Assembly: GCA_020536535.1 (NCBI GenBank)
Contig: JAHLWZ010000133.1
Coordinates: 1-44,092 of the forward strand
Reading direction: 5' to 3'
Length of the DNA: 44,092 bases
Source of the DNA: Pelomyxa schiedti
Lineage: Eukaryota > Evosea > Pelobiontida > Pelomyxidae
The notes beneath the pieces are model-generated. The model did not search any database. It was given only the letters and a program-made list of their open reading frames with translations, and had not been told where the DNA came from. A program made the translations under genes and the position numbers. Of this stretch, positions 11,661-22,716 are shown piece by piece. Within the stretch, counting starts at the first letter, position 1. Every line of letters starts with the position of its first letter.

Positions 11661-12863
11661 CAACGGATTGATGAAAAGAGTTGTTCCTTCTGTTCTTTTT
11701 GTTGGGTGGTAATCCCCAAAATGCCCATCCATCGATGCAATAATTGAAGAGCACACCTAAAATACTTAGGGGAAAAAACGGTGAAATAAGTGGCTACAAT
11801 TGAAGGTTGCATGTGGGATGATGCATAATCGTGCGCAGCTCTGAAAGCGCTACCCTCTACTGTGTCTCCCAAAACACTACTACAAGCTAGCAAACCCCCA
11901 TCTTTGATGAGTGTGGCAATATTTTCCAGAACAAGTGTATGAGAAACCGTAAGTTCCACGCCAAACCCGATGGCAGCAAGTGATTTATGCTCATTTGGGA
12001 TACTATCAAGAGTCCAGACAGCCGCAATTGAACTCATATCTATCATGTTGAGTTAGAAGGAGCGCAATACTAACCCAGCATTTGCAATCACCTTCTGCAG
12101 GGGTTCCAAGGTCATCTTCATCTCCAAAGCAAAGGGAGTCTGTTCCACCATCTACCAGCATAATATGGGTAATGCCAAGAGCCGGCACTAAAGCATTTAA
12201 ACTTTCTCGAAGCTGAACAACGCCATTTCGTTTGAAGCAATACACCGGGCAGTGGATCCCCTGGGAATTTTGAGTTGAGAATATCTGCTAGGAATTCGTA
12301 CTTGCTTTTCGAGCCAGCAAGACAAGTGATACTCTGGAAAATACCCGCCATCAGCAAGGGGTGATGCACGATCTACTTTCCCCCTTAAATCGTGCCCCAT
12401 ACGCTCCGCCTTTTTGTACAGCGAAATGGCTGTAGTGAAGTCTCCCTGGGCCTCTGCAGCAGAAGCCTGTTCAAAGAGATCCTCAGCCTGCTGTGTAGTT
12501 TCTCTTAGGCAGATCAATTACAAAGCTGTAGCAGCTCCATTTTTTTTTTAAATCAGGTTGTAAATACTTGTAGTTCTCGGGGTGCAAGAGCGTAGACGAA
12601 GGCGTCACCTCCACACAATCGCCGAATCTACGGCCGGTCACTTCGTCGACCAAGGAGAAACTGAGCGATCCCAAAACAACGCCAAAAGCGGATGTCGCAT
12701 TTTGAGACCGCGCCTCCATGGCTCTGTACACCATAGGCAGTGCACAAAACACGTCATAGCCGCCACCACAGCCCATAGCCAGAACCACAGGATGTTGTCG
12801 TGCCGCAGTCGTACTGCCGTCGCCAGGGGTGCTACAACACGCACGTAGGAGTAGATTCTCCAT
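11660..12863 (-). CDS. DUF1152-like protein with an inserted helical (MIT/TPR-like) segment
   Basis: About 350 residues in four exons from an ATG at 12863 (MENLLLRACC). Near the N-terminus is AMGCGGGYDVFCALPMVY, a glycine-rich nucleotide-binding-like motif. Later come DRASPLADGGYFPE and HIMLVDGGTDSLCFGDE. These resemble the DUF1152 family, whose function is unknown; the assignment is from memory of its motifs. Between the first two motifs sits a stretch (AEDLFEQASAAEAQGDF, then ISLYKKAERMG) that looks like an MIT or TPR helical hairpin. Introns lie at about 12513-12568, 12245-12283 and 12040-12090. The C-terminal stop overlaps the first base of the NMNAT start codon. The gene is divergent from the PPT1 gene at 13016 across about 150 bases. 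Confidence 0.7.
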
Positions 12864-13015
12864 CAGACACGAGCGCCTTGATTTTGATTCGCCGACGAAC
12901 AACGCCCAGTATTTCACAGGCTACGGTGATCTAAGTTCCCTGCAAACCTGATGTCCATCAAACGAGATTTGGAAAACGAAAAGGTGTTTCACAAAACAAA
13001 GAAAAATCATCGCAG

Positions 13016-14320
13016 ATGCGGATGCGGTTGGGGCTCGTACTGGTGGGTGTTGTGCTGGGGTGCGAATACAGGCCGACAGTACTGTGGCATGGAATGGGGG
13101 ATAGTTGTTGCGATCCTTTGAGGTGATTATATCGTGAACGTTAAATTGTACTAATACGCTCTTTTGTGTAGTTTGGGAAAAATACAACGAGAGATCGAGT
13201 CCGCTTTACCTGGCATTTATGTGTACAGGTATTAGTCGTGATTGTTTTTCCACCTAGTTCCTCACGCTGTTGAAGTATTGAAATAGGAGAGTCTACTATT
13301 GAAGACATGATGAATTCTTTTTTCATGAATTCCAACGACCAAATTGACACTGTTTGCGCACTCTTGAAAAATGACACTCGTCTTCAAAATGGTTTCAACG
13401 CTGTCGGTTTTTCCCAGGTAAGTCGTTGAAGAAAAGGAAAGATATTTTTACTTGCCGGATAGGGAGGGCAATTCCTGCGCGCATACGTAGAGAGATGCAA
13501 CGATCCTCCTGTATTCAACCTAGTAACTCTTGGTGGGCAACATCAAGGAGTTTTTGGATATCCTGGCTGCCCAATGGACTATGACCCAAAGTACGTGATT
13601 ACTTTTTGTACTCTTGATTCACTAAAAGAAGGGTATGCGAACTTCTACGACGCCTCATGGATCTTGGAGCTTATTTGCCTTTTGTACAAGAGCACTTGGT
13701 GCGTTTGTTTTTTTACAGCTTCCTCCTCACCATCGGTAGGCCCAGGCGAACTATTGGCATGACCCTTACCTCGACTTGTACATTGACGGTTGCACGTTCC
13801 TTCCGTATATTAACAATGAACCCTCATTGGCGAGCAATCCAAATGCTCAGCAGAACAAAGAACACATGCTAACTCTGAACAATTTCGTCATGGTTTTGTT
13901 TGAGAACGATTCAGGTTAGATGGTGGTGGCTATTTTTTTCCTCTTATTTTTTTTCCCAGTTGTCATCCCTCGGGAATCTGAGGTTGGATCCTCTCAAAGA
14001 AAACCGATTTAACAATTATAGTGGTTTGGATTTTACGCAAATGGTGAAGACTCTGAGGTTATCCCCCTCCGTGAAACGGACCTGTACATAGAGGTACCAG
14101 TGAAACTCACCTCTACTGGACTAACGTCAAAATAGGATTGGCTTGGCCTTCAAACCCTGGATAAGGTTATTTCCCAAATACCAATCTTTTTAACTTTTAC
14201 ACGCAACAGGAAGGAAAACTCATAGAGCTATCAACTGAAGGAGACCACCTCGACTTTACACTGGAATGGTTTGATGACACCATCATTTACCCTTATTTGA
14301 ACAACACCCTTCCGTGCTGA
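13016..14320 (+). CDS. PPT1: Palmitoyl-protein thioesterase (PPT1 family), lysosomal/secreted
   Basis: PPT1 removes palmitate from cysteines of lipid-modified proteins in the lysosome. The protein is about 290 residues in ten exons separated by introns of about 42-54 bases. It starts with a signal peptide ([16 protein letters not shown]) followed by [13 protein letters not shown], the family's oxyanion region. The nucleophile is in [12 protein letters not shown], the catalytic Asp is in FENDSVV, and the catalytic His is in GDHLDF. It also has [19 protein letters not shown] and EWFGFY, all typical. The length matches the family and nothing is missing. The gene sits head to head with the DUF1152-like gene and only 80 bases upstream of the secreted glycosidase on the same strand. 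Confidence 0.93.
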
Positions 14321-14401
14321 AACAACACCCAAACTAGTCCAAAGGAACACCGGAAAAAAGGAACAACGTTTTTTTTGGTTTTTTTGTGAATGAGCCCCCT
14401 C

Positions 14402-15775
14402 ATGCTCAGCTGTGAGCTCCTTGCTGTTTGTTTGGTTTTTGGCTTGGCAGGCGCACTGGAATGGGGTCTCGTGACAGGTGGAATGTATGCTGATGGGGAA
14501 CAGTCCTTTGAAACCAACCTCGACAACATAATGTGCGAGTATCAGCAGCTTGGTGTCAATTGGATCAGGTACTTTACTCTGGCAAGGGAGCATCCACATT
14601 GACTTGTTTTCTAGAATTGAGAGCGACTGGTATGGAACCCCTGATTATGTGTATCAGAACATTATCTCGAGTGCACATGCAAGAGGAATCAAAGTGAATG
14701 TAATAGTTGCTACTCGCTATTGTGGGTCGGACACTGACACTGCTGCAATAGACGCGTGGATAAACACGTAACATACTGTTTCTATCCTTTGTTTCTACCT
14801 CACACTATTCTAGGTACATTGAACACCTCAATTCAACCATCATTAGTGTGTTTTCTGGTGTGGATTCCATTGAACTTGCAAACGAACCCAACATCGAAGA
14901 AGATGGTTGTGGTGACGGTGTTTCGCGGTTCCGTGTTAGTCCCAATGCCTTTGCATGGCTTTGCCGGCGGGTTATGCAGTGGAAGGCCGCAAGTTCGAGG
15001 TTTCTAGTCTGACATATTTATTCATGAAGTTCAATGTGTTTTTTGCACAGACCGGAATTGATTGTCAGTGGCGGTATACTTAACACCTACACAACAGAAT
15101 CATTTTGGCCTACATTCTTTGCATCTGGAGCTTTTTTCAGTTACCCAGGTGAGTTACCGTATGACTTGTTTGGCATTCATCCATACGACGTGTGGGATCT
15201 GGACCAGGTACTCAGTGAAGAATAAAAAAGCCTTCCCGTTAACGGCCCCATAGACATGTATAAATACAGGAAGTACAAATTGCTTCTCTAGTTGGCAGTC
15301 ATCAGTAACTGCAGGCCTGAAAAGCATTATCGCGCAACTTGATACAGCAACAAGTAATCATTATCCCCGTTCTTGATGAACTAACTCCAGCTCTTGCAAG
15401 AAACAACCACTACGCGCATGTTCGTGACTGAAGTCGGATTCCAGGAACCACTGAATGGGTACTCCTGCACCAGCAACTGCAATTGTGTTCTTAATGACCA
15501 GCAACAGGCGGCTGGAATGAAAGCTGCATGGACAGGTCTGTCCACCTTCATCTTTCCACTTCCTGTAAAAACAACCAATCCACAATACAGCAATCAGTGC
15601 CAGTGGGTGTACAAACACAGCACTGTGGTATGACTACCGTGATGACTCTGCAGAGAAATTCGGGCTACGAGGAGTCTGGGACGGTAGTAGTTATCCCGCC
15701 AAGCAGGATGTATGGTATGCCTTCTGTTCCCTAGCAGCAGGTTCAGCTTGCAACTATCCCCAACAATGCTGGTGA
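14402..15775 (+). CDS. Secreted glycoside hydrolase, probable clan GH-A
   Basis: A secreted protein of about 360 residues in seven exons. The signal peptide is MLSCELLAVCLVFGLAGA. The mature part starts LEWGLVTGGMYADG. Clan GH-A enzymes are TIM barrels with two catalytic glutamates. The acid/base is probably the Glu of ELANEPN (about 14875) and the nucleophile the Glu of FVTEVGF (about 15425). FGIHPYDV and WYDYRDD also fit this clan. Family level is not certain; GH5- and GH39-like enzymes are possible. Introns include a phase-1 junction after the codons for DQVL (about 15217) and another after AAWT (about 15537). An in-frame ATG at 14390 gives four more residues; 14402 leaves a cleaner signal peptide. 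The protein probably acts on food polysaccharides in the phagosome or outside the cell (inference). Confidence 0.8.
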
Positions 15776-15865
15776 TAACAGATGGCCGTGTGTGGGAAAA
15801 AAAAAGCCTCTTTGTCCCGCAGTTGCACGGCAATATTGCCTCTTGTCCAAATTACGTGCGCCGAC

Positions 15866-18645
15866 ATGGGCGACACCGATACTGCGATGCGCCGTGGGGC
15901 GTCGGCGACGGCGGGTTACCGAGTGGGTAATCCCGTCCAACTTGTGAGGGACGACGCATCCGATTCCGACGACGACTACATTCCACTCATGCAAGCGCCT
16001 GCCGCCCCCACCACAACCACAACCACAACCACAACCGCAACCGCAACCGCAACTACAACCACAACCCATCATCCCGACGTGCACGGGGAACCGAAAGCCG
16101 ACGATGCTTCCTGCAGCACCAGCGACGACGAACTGCCACGTGAAGCCAACCTCCAATCACCTCCCGCTCAACACCTACCAAATCAGCTCACACCCGACGA
16201 CGCAACGGCGAATGCAACTGGTGACGCTTCTGCTGTAGAAGCCACTGCCGAGAATGAGGCCAGTGATGTCAATTCTACTGCTGCTGGTTGTCACCGCGAC
16301 GATGTGGACAATGGTGCGCCCCCTGTTGATGCTGCGAATGAGGCACCAACCGCGGCCGCAACAGCCGCGGTAACTAGTGCGATGCCCGTTGCTATCAACA
16401 CAACAACTGGCGACGGCGGTGTTCTGAGTGGTTCTAGTGCAACGTGTGACGTCCAGAGTGACGATGAGGGACTGGCCCCTGGGATGGAAGAAGGCTTTAT
16501 TGCCTTAACTGCGTACCAGTCTGTGTGCAATGCTTCATTGGCAAAGCAGCGAAACCAACGAAGGGGCCCCAGGAGACCCTTGCTTGGTGGTGGAGAGAGT
16601 TGTTTAGACATTATTGAAGACAGGCGTCCTGATGGCCTATCCACAAAGCCGTGGACTGAAAACCCAGGGAAAATCGATGGCAATAGAATTCGTTTGGACC
16701 CCGGTGAGGCATGACATCCGTTCCATCCTTAGTGCTCTCACATTGCAAATCGCAGGAACTTATTGTGTCGGGGTCTTGCCAATTGCGCGTGGAGAGTGGT
16801 GCATGTGTCGAACTTTTTGGTGCAACAATGCACCCGTCGGAACAATTCTTCAAGCTGTACCTCCCTTATCCCTCCCCAAGCACAGGCATATTGGTACCGA
16901 ACCCGTTTCCCATTTGAAAGTACTAAGTCACAGTATGAAATTTCAAGTTTTCAAAAGAGGGGAGCAAAAGGAAAGCAGCTTGGCTTGAGATAAGGTCGCT
17001 TGACGGACCTCCACCACACCCAGATGCCTTTAAGGAGCTACCCCCAGAAGCAGATATTTTGAAAACTATATGTGGATTAAGCATTGTAATGTGCTCATAC
17101 TATAGCTTGCATTCAATGAAATCGTCTCACATTAAGTAACCAAAAGATAGCACCTGAATCGAAAACCGCTCAAGAGAGACTTGTGGTTCCCCCTGGATGG
17201 AGAACAACAGCGTTAGACATTACTAATGACGAAAGGAAAGGCGTGAGAACTTCTGTTGTTGTTATTGGTGATGCAGATACGGGCAAGTCAACTTTTTGCC
17301 GCTATATAACCAATGTTCTGCTCGAGAAGTAAGGCGAATTCAGAATTCAGTCAGTTTAAACGTTACGTGATAGGTACCCAGAAGTTGGTTTCATGGATCT
17401 GGACTGCGGGCAACCAGAATTTGGTCCTGCCACTCTTATTTCGTATCATACAGTAGAAACACCTGTGTTTGGTAACTGCAAATGTTAGTGTCATATTTAA
17501 CAGTCTTAGGCCCACCCTTTTGTCACCTTCAGCCACCAGAAATGTAGACTAAAACTATGTTGTATGACCGCTAACTCATACTGTAACAGTGCATTCTTTA
17601 TTGGTGATACATCTCCTGGGTCAGATCCTGATCACTATCTCAACTGTGCACAAAATCTAATATTATGGCACAATAAAAATGTACCTTGCACACGCCCTCT
17701 GGTTGTGAATATGAATGGCTGGATTCACGGTATTGTACCTTGCTCCATGAACCCTTTAACATGACTCACCTCTCCTACAGGTGTGGGAGTTCAAATATTG
17801 AAACTGCTCCTCAATTGGCTTCAACCTTCGCATATTGTCCAACTTAACATTGTTCCGAAATTGGTTGGAGGAGTCATTGATGAGTTAGACACTACAAAAC
17901 ACTTCTTAGAAAATGAGTTCGCCAAACCCAAGGGGTAATTCTACGCTTCTCTCTGGCCAATGTTAATATTTGGCAGGCAAATGTTTGGTATGGCTAGAGC
18001 ACGGCGAGAACTACAGGCCATATGTTATTTTGAATGGAACGCTGTAGGCGTCTCCAGGCAAATACCTTACTTAATTCAGTGGTCAGCTCTCGCCATCTCT
18101 TTCCAGGGTATTCAGGTACAGAAATACAGTCAAGGGTGTGACTCACTTCTCTCAGGTTCCTCCAAGCCAGGCGTTTTACGCACTTAACGGGTCAATTGTT
18201 GGTCTATGCGTAGCCCCAGATACAATGACTTTTGTGCAGCGAAATACACCAGCAGTTCGCACTGATTTCCCTACTTTCATTGTTGGCTCTCCTGTGCCTT
18301 TCCCTTGTGTTGGACTCGGTATTCCTTCTTTCCCCATCCTTGTGCCACTCATTCTCACCCAGGGATAATCCGAGAAATTGATATGGTCAAGAAAAGGTTC
18401 TATGTGGTCACTCCAGTCTCACCAGACCACCTCAAATGGGTCAATGTCATTGTAAAGGGCTATCCCTTTGAAGGACCAACTGGAATTGGTGTTATCTACT
18501 CACCCGAAAAGGTATTACTCTTTTGCGTCATGGCAAATTCAAATCCCTTCATTAGGGAACCCTGGTTAGTGCACCTTACTATGTTTGGGGCTCACTCCCT
18601 GGCCCTCTCACTTTCTCTCTTTCTGAAAAATTATCTGATCTTTAA
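15866..18645 (+). CDS. NOL9: Polynucleotide 5'-hydroxyl kinase, Grc3/NOL9 type
   Basis: Grc3/NOL9 phosphorylates RNA 5'-OH ends and acts with the LAS1 nuclease in ITS2 removal during pre-rRNA processing in the nucleolus. The protein is about 770 residues in about 12 exons. The first 280 residues are low complexity: a poly-Thr tract and many Asp/Glu/Ala. The kinase part has a P-loop GDADTGKST (about 17268), then FMDLDCGQPEFGPA, then GDTSPGSDPDHYLNC and VVNMNGW; these match the family. The C-terminal part contains ALNGSIVGLC, GIIREID and WGSLPGPL. Introns of about 30-60 bases occur, including one of 29 bases near 16705. I chose the start at 15866 because the upstream extension from 15782 lacks any conserved feature. 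The exon order is complete from N-terminus to stop. Confidence 0.9.
16010..16067 (+). repeat. acaacc/gcaacc microsatellite encoding poly-Thr/Ala
   Basis: Near-perfect hexanucleotide repeats in the disordered N-terminus of the Grc3/NOL9-like kinase. They encode Thr runs interrupted by Ala. Confidence 0.85.
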
Positions 18646-18753
18646 TGAATCCCTGAAGAAGGGACCTAAAGAAAAACATGGCACTCTTCCCTTTTTTTTG
18701 TTGTTGTATGTATTACAGACAATGTGGGAGTATGGAATCTGTCCACTTTTCCA

Positions 18754-19395
18754 TCACAGAAGCCTCTCCCAGCACACACTAGACAAGTCGTTATTGTTGT
18801 TGAGGGAGATTGGCAGCCGAGGGGGTGGTGGCAGTGGCTCAGGCACGGTCTCCTCGTCCATCAGTGAGACAGGGGGCGACGGTGTGGCTGATCCCTGTAT
18901 GCCGCTGCCGCTGTTGTGGCTTGTGCTGCTTGCCGACGTGATCACGTCGATGGAGCCCCCGCTGCTGTCGACTGCGAGCCGCATGGTGGTGCCGTTGAAC
19001 ATGTAGACACGCGCCCCTGTGATTACAACCCCGTTGCCGGGTTTGAGCTGGTCCACTTGTTCTTTGGGTGGGGGGGGTTAGCGTCGTTCAGCCGTAACGT
19101 AATGGGGAGATGGGAGATTGCAGAGGCTGGCCCACGCACCATTCCTGGCGGACATTGTTATACAGCCGGTTTCATCGCCTACAACGACCTCGGCGACCTT
19201 TGTCCGTGTGCCACTAAGCAGGCCCACGCCGGTAGTGGCGGTGGGCACCCTCTCAGCGTTGACTAGGGTCCGGCCGACCAGGCACGCAACAGTCACGCCG
19301 CGGGACGTGGGCGTGAGCTCTGCCACTTTGATTGGAGCCACACGCTTACTAAGTGCCGCTCCCGGCCTCGTTCGGCTCGCCGTCCCGCTAGCCAT
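18754..19395 (-). CDS. OB-fold single-strand nucleic-acid-binding protein (SOSS-B / At4g28440-like)
   Basis: About 180 residues in two exons. Conserved parts are PIKVAELTP, AEVVVGDETGCITMSARN, then across a 90-base intron (about 19057-19146) VDQLKPGNGVVITGARVYMF and MRLAVDSSGGSID. This is the pattern of small OB-fold proteins such as SOSS-B/NABP and the plant At4g28440 family, which bind single-stranded DNA or RNA. The C-terminal 60 residues are Ser/Pro-rich and acidic. The start at 19395 (MASGTASRTRPG) is preferred; longer in-frame starts exist upstream. The gene is convergent with the Grc3/NOL9-like gene, about 108 bases apart. The intron is twice the usual length here. Confidence 0.78.
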
Positions 19396-19478
19396 TCGTT
19401 GTCTTGTATTTAGATCTCCTCGCGCTTCTGCACAAAAAAAGGAAAGAAGTTCTTTTCCCGTTGGTGGGTGCTTGTGGT

Positions 19479-20557
19479 TCACATGACAGAGCAATTGCTT
19501 GGGGGCGGGGCTGTGGGTTTGGTTGGCGCTTTGTTTACGTTTACGTCTGTTTCTGCCTTTACTTTAAGCCATAGTACTTGGGCTACCCGGTAAAACAGCA
19601 GATCTATGTTGGCACCAGTTTTGGAACTCACCTCAAGGTACTCACGCTTTCCAAATGGCTTTTGGATGGGATCCACACGGTTTAAAGTGGCCGCTGCCTG
19701 TGTGTCTATTACAAGTTGTGGATGTGGTAGAATAAAATACCTCCTCATACGCTACTTCTCTCTTTGCTGTGAGGTCACTCTTTGTTCCCACATAAAATAC
19801 ATTGACATCTTCTCGTCCATACCGCTCAATTTCCTTATAACTCATCAAAAGCGTGAGGGACAACTCGGATTTCTACCGTGTCCCAGGTGCGCATGTGTTC
19901 ATAAGTGTCCCTTTTCGTTACATCATAAACCACAATGATGGCATTTGCCCCACGGTAATATGCAGAGGAGTTGTGGTGTCTAAATCTTAACCCAATTAGA
20001 AAAGAAGACTGTTTGAAGATGTAAATGCCTTTCCTCATGTGTATCCCAGATCTGAAGCTTTATTCTCTGGTTCTATGTGATTAATTTCATTTAAAAAATG
20101 AGAACTACCTCGCCATACATCTCTACAGTTCTGCAGAATTAGAGAAAAAAAAAAACTTAGTGCTTTCACAACAATAGAACAACATGAGATAGAGTACAAA
20201 CTTGATCTAAACAGAGAACATTATTATACGATTTCAGTGAAGAGATTATACCTTAAAATCAATTCCGATTGTATATACGTATGTCTCTGTGAATATATCA
20301 TCTGCGAATCTGTTGGACGGTTGTTAAAAAAAAAATTGGAGGAAAAAGGTGCCACCTTGTTATAATGCTGGACTTTCCAACTGAAGAATCACCAATAAGA
20401 ACAACCTGGCACAAGTGAGAATGAAGGAAATAGTCCCGAAATTAAGTACTTTGAGAAGTTTGTGGTAGTCCCTCCCAGATGGGTCACTAACTGGGATAGA
20501 TGGTACAGCACGAGCAGCCTCTATTTCTTTTCTCACAGTAATCAGGCGATACTCCAT
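19479..20557 (-). CDS. Rab-like small GTPase with altered G3 box and CaaX end
   Basis: About 230 residues in nine exons from an ATG at 20557. The N-terminus has about 36 extra residues. The G boxes are GDSSVGKSS (G1), YTIGIDFK (G2), GTKSDL (G4) and EVSSKTG (G5). The protein ends SNCSVM, a CaaX-type prenylation signal, rather than the double-Cys common in Rabs. The G3 box reads WDTHEERF where WDTAGQERF is expected: the invariant Gly is lost and one residue is missing. The intron removed just after this point uses a GC donor (19986-20028). A 5-base microexon (20202-20206) is needed to restore IKTVEMYG. If the G3 reading is right, hydrolysis is probably impaired; it could also be a sequencing or splice-prediction error. 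It lies 83 bases downstream of the OB-fold gene's start on the same strand. Confidence 0.82.
19986..20028 (-). other. GC-AG intron, 43 nt
   Basis: On the minus strand the donor is aaag|gcattt and the acceptor gttaag. Removing it joins DTHEE-RF to RHHNSSAYYRG in frame. No GT-AG alternative gives the conserved ERF and SAYYRG motifs. Confidence 0.65.
20202..20206 (-). other. 5-nt microexon of the Rab-like gene
   Basis: The sequence atcaa on the minus strand, preceded by gtttag and followed by gtttgt. It supplies the codons for Ile and most of Lys, giving FK-IK-TVEMYG as expected for a Rab after switch I. Without it, the next exon is out of frame. Confidence 0.65.
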
Positions 20558-20588
20558 TGCTTTGCATGATAGAAATTGGGACTGATTT

Positions 20589-22118
20589 TTAATTAGAAGT
20601 TTCGCAATACACTAGACGCACTTTCTCCAATCTGTGGGTAATCCAGTATTCATCGGAGGCAATAACTGTTCTAGAAATATGACACAAATTCTTGCATACA
20701 CGTTGTAAACGAAATAGATCTTGTGGTGGGAGCAAACTCAAAATGTATACAACAACTTCAACAGGTATGCGAAGAATATGCTGCAGGAAAAATGAGTTGC
20801 AGGCAGAAAAAAAAAAAACCCGACACACGATGGAGAGTGCATCTAGCATGGCAGGCGGGTATTTCAATGACGTGGCCAACTCAAGAACGGTTTGGCCATC
20901 AGGGCCTGCCACCTGGTATTCTATTACAACAGATTTAATTTACAATGAAGGCTACGTTAGGGTCAGCTCCAGCTTTTAATAAAGCTCCCGCAATCTCACT
21001 ACTACAACCATTGCTTAGAGCCCATATGAGGATTCCCAAGCCTTTTACATTGATGGAATTCAGTGTAGATTGTACAGAATTAATGGAAAGCAGCTCGTTC
21101 ACCGCAACAATATTTTTTGCCAGTATCGCGGTAGTGAGAGGATAAAACCCTAGGAGGCATGAATAACCTACCGGCTGAGATCTGGAGAGTGTACCTGAGA
21201 AGTTACATTCAGCAGCTGAGTCTTCATTTCCCATGACAAGCTGCTGGAAGACACCTCGGTAAAGTGCTTCATCCATAATATCTTTAATCCTGCACATCAA
21301 GTAAACTGCAGAATTTCCAGTGTCTGTTTGGACTGCAGAGGCATCAGCACCACAAGAAAGCAAGTAATTTGCCACCTGGTAGGAAAAATGTAAAAACAGG
21401 GGACATTCTGGCTTCTTCATACAACTAATTGCCCGCAAAATATGGAAACAAGGAGAGGTGTACTGCCCATACTATCTGGCATGTTTAAGTTGGCACCATG
21501 AGAAACAAGCCACTTTGCAAGGAAAAGATTTCCAGCATAGCTGGATTTTTTTGGTCAAGTCAAATAAGGAGAATGAGAGTAATAATTGAAAATAATACCT
21601 TGCAGCATGCAGCATTGTCTGGCCCCCAGAGTCAGCCTCGTTAAGGGACAGCTCTCCTCGTGACAAAGCATCATTAATTGCAGCTAGTAACTGCTTATTT
21701 GAGGGGGTTGAGTCACTGTCAGATGGTGGAGCAGCCATAATTTTGCTTATAAGCAAGTCAAATGCTGGTCTTGAGAAGGGCTTGACATAGGCAAACCAGT
21801 ATACCGTTGCTGCTCCTTCCTTATGAATAGTGGGGGTGAAACCTCGAAACAGTTCAAGAGCCATACATTTTGCTTCAACTTCAACCGCAGTGACGTGCGA
21901 GTAACTTCGTAACGAGAAGGTGGGAATTTTTCAGCAATGGGTGGTAGTGTAGTTGAGGTAAATGTAGGGGGCACAGTGGGAGATGGTGATCCCCGTAGAA
22001 CCCATACGGCTACACTGGGAATAGGCGTATCTGCAGGAAACGGAGGATGGAAAAGGAAGTCCTGAAAACCTGCCTTGGTGGTGCTTATGTGAAGCAGGTT
22101 AAAACGCAAAAAGGACAT
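20589..22118 (-). CDS. Ankyrin-repeat protein with C-terminal F-box
   Basis: About 420 residues in about seven exons from an ATG at 22118. The first 120 residues are not recognised but resemble a domain of the RasGEF protein at 36831-41632 (PSVAVWVLRG, VYWFAYVKP). Ankyrin repeats follow: GGQTMLHAASYAGN, LVSHGANLNMPD, LLSCGADASAVQ, LLKAGADPNVAF and DGQTVLELA. The C-terminus holds an F-box (LRIPVEVVVYILSLLPPQDL, then VCKNL), which binds Skp1 in SCF ubiquitin ligases; F-boxes are more often N-terminal to the substrate-binding repeats. A substrate-recognition role is inferred. Introns are mostly 35-60 bases. The gene's start is 110 bases from the stop of the next minus-strand gene. Confidence 0.82.
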
Positions 22119-22228
22119 ATGTATACTTCAAAGAACGATAACTATTTCTATTATTTTCCAAACAAAACGGGGGAACACCATTGTTTGAGCCCAGTTCTCC
22201 CACTTTGAAACGGTGAATGCGTCCGCGC

Positions 22229-22714
22229 CTATCCGCTACTCAGTTTCATATTGTCAAACTTGAGGTGACCAAAAAAAAAAGTACAGGAAATGTGCTGAGG
22301 ATCAAATTAACAACACTCAGAGCATCCTTCCTCTGCAAAGTGAGTGCAGTCTTAGCAGCTGCCAACTCAGCTCGCAACCTCACAACTTCTTCAGCTGGAT
22401 CTTCTCCCTCACTACTCCTTGCTGACGACGATGTGGTTGTGGTCGAGACAGTGGTCGTTGTCATTGGAGGTTTTTTCTTTTTGTTGTTTCGGCTGGGGAG
22501 TTTCGAAGGAGCTCCTTTCCACGAAGGACCTTCACTCAAGAAAAAAGGGGTTCAACAGCATTTGGCTGAGGAATTACCTGGGAGTCCTCACGAGAGCCTC
22601 AGTGTGGTACTCGCCGGAGGATTCCTTATATGCCTGGATGAGTGAGATCCTTCTGAACTGTGTATAAATAGTGTCAGCCTTGATCGACGACGAAGGAAAA
22701 AACAAAAAGATCAT
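22229..22714 (-). CDS. Small protein with Lys-rich and short coiled-coil region, unknown
   Basis: Unrecognised, about 130 residues in three exons. The first exon reads from an ATG at 22714 through KADTIYTQFRRISLIQAYKE. The second (about 22300-22541) has a basic patch, a Thr/Ser tract, then EEVVRLRAELAAAKTALTLQ, a short coiled coil. The last exon would be about 25 bases ending at 22229 (FDNMKLSSG); without that splice the frame stops at 22246. The start codon lies only two bases from the start codon of the DENN gene on the other strand, so one of the two starts may really be further downstream. Confidence 0.5.
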
Positions 22715-22716
22715 CG

